Source: JAHELQ01 sp965603365
GTDB lineage: Bacteria > Acidobacteriota > Aminicenantia > UBA2199
Assembly: GCA_965603365.1 (NCBI GenBank)
Contig: CBFDCR010000007.1
Coordinates: 42,235-106,234 of the forward strand
Reading direction: 5' to 3'
Length of the DNA: 64,000 nt
Positions within the stretch are counted from its first letter, which is position 1; every line of letters starts with the position of its first letter. Positions 26,789-37,000 of the stretch are shown one piece after another. A model generated the notes under the pieces. The model made no database searches. It worked only from the letters and a program-made list of their open reading frames with translations, and was not told the origin of the DNA. Both the position numbers and the translations under genes were made by a program.

Positions 26789-26935
26789 CTGAAGGGTGTT
26801 GGGGCATCAGCAACAAATGCCGCAGTTTAACCGAGGGGAGTTCATTCACCACCGAGAGGTGTCGGGGCGCCATCGAGGGATGCTGAGAGCCAACCGAAGG
26901 ATGTTAAGGCCCGGCTGGGTGATGCCAGGCAAATT
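26789..26935 (+). repeat. Degenerate repeat patch of about 21 bp period
   Basis: Successive segments beginning ACCGAGGGGAG, ACCGAGAGGTG, ATCGAGGGATG and ACCGAAGGATG are spaced about 21 bp, flanked by weaker versions (CTGAAGGGTG near 26789). This is the only structure in the 300 bp between the giant protein and the methyltransferase. An open frame through it encodes a Met/Arg-rich string that is probably not translated. Confidence 0.35.
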
Positions 26936-27008
26936 AACAGGACTCCTTTGGGGAAATATCGGGTTTTTGATGGAAAAAATAGGCAAAGGATGCTATAATT
27001 ATATCAAC

Positions 27009-27860
27009 ATGTATTACGAGAGACACTTGAACCAGCATGTTTCGGCAGGCCTTCCGGAAGAAGTGAAGGATAAATATTTAATCGGCGACTGCCGGGAGAT
27101 TTTGAAACGGGTACCGGCCGACACCTTTCACCTGATTGTCACCTCGCCCCCATATGCCGACCGTAGAAAAACGACCTACGGCGGCATTCATCCCGATGAG
27201 TATGCGGATTGGTTTTGTGAGAGAGCCCGGGAATTCTTGAGGGTCCTGCATCCGAAGGGAACCTTTATTTTAAATATCAAAGAAAAAGCCGTCAACTGCG
27301 AAAGGCACACCTATGTCATCGATTTAATCCGGCAGATGCGCGACCAGGGATGGCTGTGGACCGAAGAGTTTATCTGGCACAAGAGGAACTGCTATCCCGG
27401 TAAGTGGCCCAATCGCTTCCGGGATTCCTGGGAGAGATGTTTGCAATTTAATAAAACGAAGAAATTTAATATGTACCAGGAAGCGGTCATGGTGCCGGTG
27501 GGAGAGTGGGCCCGGTCGAGGCTGAAAAATTTGAGTGAGACCGACAGGAGGCGGGATAATTCCAGGGTGGGCAGCGGATTTGGCAAAAATGTATCCAACT
27601 GGCTGGGCCGGGATAAGGTCTACCCCACCAACGTACTGCAATTTCCCACCGAGTGTTACAACCGCAACCACAGTGCCGTGTTTCCGGTGGCCCTGCCGTC
27701 CTGGTTCATCAATTTATTTACCCGGGAGGGCGACTTTGTCCTGGCCCCTTTTGCCGGTTCCGGCACCACCGCGGTCGCCGCCCAAAAGCTGAAACGCCAC
27801 TACCTGATGATCGATACCGTCAAAGACTTCAAAGCTGTGGCCCAAAAAAGACTCCACTAA
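27009..27860 (+). CDS. Solitary SPPY-type DNA methyltransferase
   Basis: 283 residues from the ATG at 27009; an in-frame ATG at 26970 is an alternative, and the open frame beyond that runs into repeats. The catalytic motif TSPPYAD (about residue 42) precedes the AdoMet motif FAGSGTTAVAA near the C terminus, the beta-class order of amino-methyltransferases; SPPY favours N4-cytosine, although N6-adenine cannot be ruled out. The long middle section (VYPTNVLQFPTECYNRNHSA) is typical of type II modification enzymes and their orphans. No restriction endonuclease gene is adjacent, so it may be regulatory, a decayed R-M remnant, or anti-restriction. Confidence 0.85.
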   Translation: MYYERHLNQHVSAGLPEEVKDKYLIGDCREILKRVPADTFHLIVTSPPYADRRKTTYGGIHPDEYADWFCERAREFLRVLHPKGTFILNIKEKAVNCERHTYVIDLIRQMRDQGWLWTEEFIWHKRNCYPGKWPNRFRDSWERCLQFNKTKKFNMYQEAVMVPVGEWARSRLKNLSETDRRRDNSRVGSGFGKNVSNWLGRDKVYPTNVLQFPTECYNRNHSAVFPVALPSWFINLFTREGDFVLAPFAGSGTTAVAAQKLKRHYLMIDTVKDFKAVAQKRLH

Positions 27861-27906
27861 CCCACTTTTCGCATATCCCCTTTTTTATCCCTTAAAATTT
27901 CTTGAG

Positions 27907-27935
27907 TTGACATTATTAGTAAGTAATTTCATAAT
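27907..27935 (+). promoter_or_regulatory. Strong promoter-like site downstream of the methyltransferase
   Basis: Perfect TTGACA (27907-27912), a 17-base spacer and CATAAT (27930-27935) on the plus strand. No open frame follows on this strand before the antisense tcA 3' end, so it would make a short transcript. Confidence 0.4.
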
Positions 27936-27980
27936 ATGTGAGAAGTAGGGCAGGGCAACAAATCTGTCGATCGATGTCAC

Positions 27981-28029
27981 AGTACAGCCAGTGTCGTCTT
28001 TCTCCTGTGTACTATATTGGTTTTTTATT
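27981..28029 (+). terminator. Possible intrinsic terminator
   Basis: AGTACA (27981-27986) can pair with TGTACT (28008-28013), followed shortly by a run of T (28021-28026, then TATTTTT). It would end methyltransferase transcripts and any transcript from 27907. Confidence 0.4.
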
Positions 28030-28045
28030 TTTGATTCTACTGACA

Positions 28046-31000
28046 TTAGCTTTCATTATCAAGTTTGTAGTGAAATACCACGAATATATCTGCCACCTCA
28101 TCGGGAGTAAGGCTTGTGTAATCAAGAGCTGTGCTGTACTTCATTTTCAGGCTCATCTCCCCTGTGATATCCAGTTCTTCAAGGTTAAGTCCGGCCTCGT
28201 TCACATTTATTGTGGCCTTATTCAGCCCGCCGTAGGTGTCGTTTTGGGGCATGGTGATCTGTGAAGAGGTGACGGTATCCTCATCGTGGTTAATATAAGA
28301 TAAAACCAGGTGATAGTCACCGGCCTGTTTACATCTGGCAAACAGTTCAATCTTCATCACAACAATAGCCCTGTCCTGGGCGAAGAAGGGGAATCGCTCC
28401 TTGCCAATCGTAAAAGCCAGGAGGTGCTCCGCACCTTCAGATGCAGGCTGTAAGAAGTTGTGCCACTCGGTGGGAAATTCATGCTTCATGCTGAACATGC
28501 GCATCAGCGGCTGGTCTGCCAATTCGGCGGTGTTCATGATAAAGTCTTTGATGTAGGCGGCGGCATTTTCCTTAAACAAACCGCCGCTCTCCCTGGCCGT
28601 AAATTTGAGATGAAGGATGACATCGGAAATCGTTGAATAGTCGAACTGTCTGAGCTCTTTTTCCGTGGACAGTTCTATCTGCCAATCGCCGATAACGCCG
28701 GCTCCCTCAAAGGGCAGGTAGCGCTCATCCCTGAAATTGAATTCAAACATACCGGCATCGTTTTGGCCGCTGCTGGTGGCAATGGATGTTACCGGCACAT
28801 TGCTGCTGCGGAAGCGGTCGTCATCGATCCACAGCCCCTCATCATTTTCGTGCTCGTAATTGCCTTCGCTGTTCATGGTGGTGTTGAGGCGGATGGTATT
28901 TTTCAACAGCCGCAGCGAACAATTCACCGTGGTGTATGGCCCGGCAATACATGGAATCGACAGGCTTACCGACTTGATTCTCCTGAAATAGTGGCCCCGG
29001 AAGTCGAGGTCAAACAGTTCTTCGGGCAGCGACACGTAACATCTGCCGGTCTCCCTCAGCTCGATGAGCGCTAAGGGATTGAGCAGGCATAGGGAGATGC
29101 TCTTACCCAGTTCGAGTTCCCGCCGGTTCTCTTCGAGGTATGATTTTTCCAACTGCCTCAGTGCCAGTTGCAGTTTTTCACCGGCAGCCAACCCCTGCCT
29201 TGAATTGTCCCAGTAGCCGTACTGGATGAAGCTTGCCGTTTCTATTCCCATCTCGTATTTGTACGCCTTTTCGGCTTTCCTGGCCATGTCGTAGGCCAGG
29301 TTGTAGCTCTGCTTGTATACGGCAAAAAGCTGCTCCTTCATCCACTGGTACAACTCCTGGTTGGTGAATTTATCTTCCAGGAACAGCTCGACTTCCTGGG
29401 CATTCTCAATCTGCCTTTGATGATTTTCCAGCTCTTTTTCCGCCACCTGCACCCGAATATCGGCCGAAGTGATCTGCTTGTCCAGTTGAATGATCTCCTT
29501 TGCCGCCAGGTTGGCCTGCAAGTTCCACTCCTGCTCCCTGCGGATATAAGTGGCCATCCTGGCTGCCTTAGCCGCGGCCAGCGAACTCATCTGGCTGGAA
29601 GTGGCAAACATTTTAGCCACCGATCCGGCATACCAACCCAGCTCTCGCCCGCCGAAACCGACTCCGGCGCCAACACCCAACGGTGTGCCTTCGCCGTCAA
29701 ATTGGGGTATAAGTCCCATGAACCCGGCCACAATCTCTGCCGCTAAGTTCGCAACTAAATTATCCGAAGCACTCTGGGACAGATCAAGCTCACTTTGCTC
29801 CCTGGCTATCAGCTTCACGCCGCTCTCGTCACTCTCCACCAGGGATTCATCTACATCGGTCTCGATTGTGGGGATGCTTGTATCCACCGGCAGTTGGCTG
29901 TCTGCCGTCAGCGTCGCCTCGATGGTGGGCTCTGCCGGAACGGTCACCGATTCATTTCCCAGCAGGCCGATATAATGCTGCAAACGGAATTTGGCGGTTT
30001 GGCGGGCCTTCAGCAGACTCTCTTTGTAGGCTTTTGCATCCAGTATCTGCCTCTCTTTGATGGCGGTTACCAGTTCCAGCATCTGGGTTTCATGAGAGGC
30101 GCGCAGGCGGCTCAGTTCCTCGGCGTCTCTCTTCTCCAGGGCGGCAAGCAGCGCCGAACCAAGGGCTTTGACATCGGCACAGAACTCATTGGCCTTTTGA
30201 ATAAGATAGGGGAACCGATAGATGGGCGGCGGGCTGCTTAGATCTGCCAGGATACTGCCCAGGCTCAAGCCCTGTGATACGGCCTGGATGAGCGCTTCGG
30301 GGCTTATGGGCGGCGCAAACAGCGCCAGCTTGCGTTCGACACCGTCGATGTCCTGGCAGTGGCGAATTTTATACAACCTGTCGGTCACCGTATCCCAGTA
30401 TTCGAGGAGATTTTCGTTTACCGGGATACAGAAGTACAACGCCGAGCCGATGCCCAGCAGATTGGTGCCGGTGGAAGTAGCGCTTACACTGACTTCGCTG
30501 CTGTAGGGGAAGACGTTCTCCAGCTCAATCAGGGCATTGGAAAAATCGTCCCACTTATCTTGCAGGCTGGTGTATGACTCGGCTTTGATCTCCCCGCGGC
30601 GGGGCACAAATTCGGGATAAGGCCCCAGGATGTGGTTGGCGAGTACGTAAATCTGCAGGGCCTCATACAAACTCTCCCTGGTAAACTGGCGGAAGAGTGA
30701 ATCGCCCCAGGCAATGAGATTTTCCACATACTTGATGACCACATGCTTCATGTAGGCCAGCGGCCGGTTGCTGGCCACCAGGTGGGGCTCAAAGGGATTG
30801 TCGCGCCACTCACCGATGATGGCATTTTCGCTAGTGGAGTCGGTGTTGGGCGCGAGACTCCTGAACCACTCTTCCAGGCTCTCGATGGGCATGGTCTTGA
30901 AGGGCAGGACTTTCCAATAGCGCGAAATTTCGCTCTCCCCGGCCCCGGGCATCTCGTCTGTGGTGGGGTCGAAAATATAGTGAAACCACTTCATGGCCTC

Positions 31001-34000
31001 TTCGTACTTGCCGTTTTTACTCAGCCTGGTGGCGATATAGAGGGGGGCGTGGAAAAAGAGCTCCCAGTTGTACAGGCTGTTGGCCCCGTACACATCGAAA
31101 CACACGTTCTCTTTGTAATACGTCCGGGTATCGAAGTCGGAAGGTTTTTGAACCAATCCATGGCTGAAATTGGGATCGTACGTATCCTCAAAAATAGCGC
31201 CTTCGTCCGAAGAAATTTCCGTGTCGCTTGCCAACAGACCCGGCAAGCCTCGCTGGTTAAGGTTTTTGACATATTCACTGGAAAAGGGATGGTAGAAGGT
31301 ATGGAATTCCAGGCCCTTATCAAATCCGATCAGCCGTCTCCAATCCACATAAGCTAAATCTTTGACAGCACCGAATGCTTCACTAACGTGCGTCATTTCC
31401 AGCCCATAACTCTCAGAAACATCTATTTTCGCACCGGTTGCAGCCGGGCGCACAGGCTGATTCATGCTGCGGCTCCTCAGGTAGTAATGGGGGGTTCCAC
31501 CGGCATAGGGCGTGATTATCCTTTCTACGGGTACATAATCATCGGGCCCGTATCCAGGGATATCGATGGGTATCATGTGCCCACTGTCGTCAACCGTTTC
31601 GGGGATGCAGGGTATGACGTACTCAGGGGCTCTCAGCCACCCGATTAGACTGATATTCACGGGACGGACAAAATAGGTTCGGTAGACATCGCTGAAGAAG
31701 AAAGGTTCATCCAGAGTTGGGATATAATTCTTTGTGTTTGGAGTAAGAAGGAGCTTATGAGGAACAATAGACTCTAAGTAAACGTCATCAATCAACTGGA
31801 GGGTGGAATTTCGCGAAAAACTACTAAAAAACAACGCATACCCATACCATTTATCTTCTCGAACTGCCTCATAAGAACTATCCGCTTCAATTTTTGAAGC
31901 TATATCTGAGAGATTAAAAGCACCTAACTCGACCCAGGCTCCATCGAATTCGCAGTGCGTTATTATAGTAAGCCTGTTTTCAGAATCTATATCCGTAATA
32001 AATCTGATCCTTGATGGATTGGGAATGACAAAGCCTTTGTCCTGTTCGATGAATTCTTTGCTCACTTGCTTCGGACTCCACTTGCCGTCCACATATTCAC
32101 TCCAGGCCAGCCTTATTTCCCAGTGTTTGATCGGCTCCAGTTCAGATATTTTGCTATCCCCTGTGCCAACATCTTCCACAGATTTGGTGCTGTTATCCTG
32201 AGCTTCCTGCACCTCTATGAATTCGGGCCAGAAGAGGAAGAGTCTTTTCTTCCAGACCACCGGGATGAGGTGTACCCCGCTGTTATCGCCCTCCTCTATG
32301 CTGCGGATATCCACCTGCACCTTTTCCCAGGCGCTCCACTTCCGGTACTCATTCCAGCGGCGATAAAAGAATTTATAAGGCGCATTGTGGGTGCGGGCAA
32401 AGACATGCAGATACTTCAAGCTGCCGCCATCCTCATTTTCCCGGTACATGCCGCACACTTCCAGGTTGGCCACCTCATTGAGACTGGTCAGATAATTGCG
32501 GAAAGCCTGCTCTACGCTGCGCTCGGTGATGTCGTTCTGCACCAGGTATGATTCCAGCTCCTTGAAAAATTCGCTGCGGTCGTTGCGCCATTCCGGTTCG
32601 AGCCAGTTTTCGGGATACAGGAACACCTTACGGTTGGCCTCCCACACCCGGTAGTTTTTCATCCACTCCCAGCGCTCTTTGTCTATGGCGCCGGGTGAGA
32701 CACCCTTTTCCACACCACCGAACATATTGCTCTCCAGGTTGAGCAGGCAGCGGTTGACAAACATCTGGATGGCGGCATTGGCCTGCACGATCCGGGAAGT
32801 GTCCATGCAGGCGCCCATCTGCACATCGATGAGGAAGTATTCAAACAGCCCGTCTGCATCCTCTACCCCCCAGGCCTGGATGGCCGGCTGCACCAGCAAA
32901 TAGCCGACAAGGGCCTGCTTCTGGTTCTCCCTGATTTTATCGCTCAGATTTCCGGCCAGGTCCAGCCAGTCCTCTTCTTCGTATTTTGCCTTCACCGTAT
33001 TCTTCAGCAATTGGGCGCTACTGTGGAGGGTATCAAAGTGGGTTTCCGCAGTCCCCCACTGGGCTGTGGTTTCCGCCGAGATGCCGGTTTTTGAGACGAT
33101 TTGTTTTATTTCATAGAGACGGTTAAGGGCTATTTCATTCTTGAAATCATCGACACCCAGGGTGAAATGCGTATGGACCAAGAACTCCAGGCTGGCTTCA
33201 TCCCAGGCAGTGGCCAACTGTAAGATCTCTGTCAGCTCATCCAGCGCGGGCAGCGGGTTGGACCTATTGGCCAGCGCAAACACATCGGTGAGCAGCGCCT
33301 GGGCCTGGGGCACGGCATAACGCAGGGTCATGTAGTCGTTGATGCGCTTCCAGTGCCCTGCTTCAAGTGCCGTGAAATCGATGCCGGCGAAATCCCCCTT
33401 AAAGGTGATGAAATGGTCCAGTTCGGTTTCACTGATTTCAAAACCGGAAATAAACTTTGCCGCCCGGTGAAAGACCGTGGCCTTTCCTGTAAAACCGTCG
33501 AGCACGGCTGCGGGATAAGCGACAGCGGCCGGGATGATTTCGGGAGCCGTAGTCGCCGTTTTCCAGTGCAGCCTGACTCCCGCATTCTGGGCAGCCTCGG
33601 CATATTCCAGCGTCAAGAGGTGCATTTGTGCCCCGTTGAGGTCAGTGACTACCTCCAACGATGTACCGGTGTCGGCAGTTGTTTTTTCAAGAATCAAGGC
33701 GTCATCGAGGTAGAGATTGAAGGCTTCGTCTGCCTCTTCCACCTCGACGACCAACGTGTATTCCCCGCTTGCCGGCGCGGCAATATAGGCCTTCCACCTC
33801 ACGCTGAAATTATCGGCCGGCACCAGGGTATGGGGGGCGGTGCTGCCCCATGAAAAATCGATCGTACTGTCTACCCTTTCCAGGACAGGGGTGCTCCAGT
33901 TGGCGTCGCTGAAATAGGTGGCGGAAAATCCCTGGGCGGAAAGGTCGGCAATCAGTGCCTCAATATCGTCGGCAATCAGCAAGACAGCCGCCGCCTCGCT

Positions 34001-37000
34001 GATACCGATGAGCGCGGCGATGTGCTGGGTGATGGCGTCTTGCCGCAATTTGCCTTTGAGCAAGGGGAGAAAGTGCTCATAAACGTAAGCGAGCTTCTCG
34101 TCAAGGCTGGCGGCCTTGGCCTGGGCCGGGTGGTCCAGTAGTATGGCGTTGGCTTCGCCGGGGTCACCGAAAACACCATTGAAGTTATCGCTGATGAAGG
34201 TTTCAGGCGCGGCGTACAATTCGTCAACAGCCGCCTGGAAATTGGCGGTGGCATTGTCCAGCCCCTTCAACGTGCTTTGCTCGGTGTCGGTCATGATGCC
34301 TACACACGTTAGCCGGCCGCTGCCTTTGATATAGGTGTATTTTCCGGCCAGTTCCTCGGGGATGGCGATATCGAGGTTGTCATCGGTGATGGTTTCAAAA
34401 GAGGCCGTGCCGTCTACTATGGCCATGAACCGGCTGACTATTTCAGGCTGAAAGGTGAGGGACAATTTGGCGGTAAGGGTTTCGGAGGTTAACGGCGATT
34501 CGGGCGTTTCCGGGAGGCCCTGTTCAATGGCGGCAAAGGCATCACCGATGGCTTTGGCCGTTTGCCGGGTTTTATCCTTATCAAGCCCGATATAGGACTC
34601 TGCCGGAAGGGTGCCCCGGAGAATATACTCCAGCACCGAAGATTTAAAGCCTGCTTCTTTGGTTGAAGCAGCCAGTTTGTAAAATTCGTAGGTAGCCGGC
34701 GGGGAAATACCGCTAAATTCCTGCTGCTGCACATCCCAGGTGCTGAAAGGCGAAGCACTGAAGAGGCCGATGAGGGTGCACAGGTCGGTAACCCGCATCT
34801 TCAGTGCCTTCGCCAACACCACATATCTGTAAATCGTGCTGAGGTTCTGGATGTTGAGTTTGTCTGAACCGATGTCGAGATATCGGGGATTGCCGCCGTC
34901 AATCACCTCGGCCACTTCAAGAATGGCGTCCAGGTCTTCTTCGGTTATCCTGAAGGCAGCCAGAATCGCCGATTGATGGTCGGCCAGAATTTCGCTTTCG
35001 TCCTGGAGATAGCTGCCCCAGGCATCGGCCTTAAAGGCTTCGTCAATCTGCTGAACCGCCTTGTTGAGGAAGAGTTTTTTATACAGCGATTTGTCCCCGT
35101 AGCCATCGATGTTTCCCCACAGTACGGCCAATTGGTTGAGCGGCCGCCTGGTATCTGTCTTCAACAAAAAAACCGACGTTAGCTTGCCGATTGTCTCCGT
35201 GGTGATATCGCCTTCCCCCAGGGCGGCAAGAACCAGGTCCGTCTCGTGAATGGTCCAGCCGGATTTTCTCCACAATCGGATGAAGCGGTGTGTTTTCGAC
35301 CAGGTGTCACTGGTTACCCCCGAAGCAGTTGAACCCTCATAAATACTCTCGATGGTTCTGAGCCGGGTGGTGTCCAGATCGCATCTGGAATCGGGTTCGT
35401 AGAGGGTGATAACCTGGCGAAATTCGCCCAGATGGTCGCCTACCCACTGGGCAAATTCATCGGCGGTGACGCCGGTCTCGTTGTCGCTGTTATAGCCGTT
35501 TAATGCCGCCACGATATCCGCATCGTCGGCAGGGTCGAGGGTGCCGGCCTCAATTTGTTTGAGCCTGGTATAAATGGTACTGGCGTCAATAGAGGCGTAT
35601 GAAAAGATCTTTTCAAGAAAATCGAGGGTGTTTTGATAGGGATTGATGAATTGGCTCTTTACCAATTCCACCAAATCGGTGTAGGCGATCCCCGATCGCT
35701 GCAGGAATTCCCGCACCCCGCTCATGTCTTCCAGGTCTGCCGCCGCGGTGTAGCCGAAATACCCGTGAAGCGGGGTGGCGTCGGCAGTGCCGTCAAAGGA
35801 TTCGCCGGTGAGTATGAGGTACTCTTCCTGGGAAAGGCCCAGCGCTTCCGCTTCGATTGCCCTGGTGGTGGTAAAATCCGGTTGGGGATTGATGGCCTTC
35901 ATGGCTTCCCGGCGGCTCACCTTGAGATGGTCGCTGTAGGTTCTCATAACATCCAGCGGTTGGTGGTAAGGCAGGGTGAAAGGATATTTTGCATCCTTCA
36001 AGCTGCGGTAGGCTTCCAGGTTGAAATTCTGCGGATTGGCCCGCAGCTCTTCGGCAGTGGCTTCGCCGGTGTCGCAGCCCTCAAAACTTGTTAGAGAGCC
36101 GTTGGCCACGTAGTATTCCATCACCTCATTGGCCAGGTCGATGTAAGGAATGAGGGTGTTGGTATTTTCGCAGGTGAGGGGCAGGTGAAGCAGGTCGGGC
36201 CGGCGCGCGGTCAGCATGTCCAGGGGTGTTTGGCCGTTGCTGTTGGGCTGCCCGCGCCACAGGAAACGCAGCAGATCGACAAAATAGGCGGCGGCGCTGT
36301 AGACCGAGCGGCAGTGCTCACACTCGCAGATATCGGGGCTGCCAAAGAGTTCCGAGTAGTTGGGGAGCTTATTTTGAAGGGCGTTTTGGACATTGATATA
36401 TTCACCTTTACCCAGAACAAACGCCGGCAAAAGACCATGCGAATACTCCATGAGGTGCATGGTGGCTATTTCGGCCCTGGTGCTGATGTGCGATGCCCGC
36501 TGGTGAATCGCAAATGCCGTGCTCTCCCCCCCAAGGGCCTTACCATAGGTTTTTATAAAACTCTGGCGGGGAATGTTGGCTATGGTGTAGGCAGAATGCA
36601 GGTTATTTTCCATCAGCACCTTCATCGCCTCCGGGGTGGCGCTTACCTGGAATACCCGCTGAATTTTCATCAACTCGCTTCTTACCTCATCAAAGCCATC
36701 TCCGGCAGCCGCCTTTATTTCATTATCAAAATCGTGAATGCGGGAGCCGGCCATATCGAACCGTTCATTCCCGGCAAAAAAAGTGTTGATGCTTTTTAAA
36801 ATCCTGGTCTTTTCGATAGGCAGTTCATTTCTTTCAACCATCCTGGCGATACGCCGGGTGGGGAAGGCTGCGTTGAGCAGGCCCTGCATCAGCTCGGCAT
36901 ACCGATCCCTCTTCTCTTTCTCATCCTTTCCGCCAATGAAATCGGGCACACCGGTTTTTTCGATCATTCCCAGCCAGTCGGCCTTTTCCAATTCCATCAA

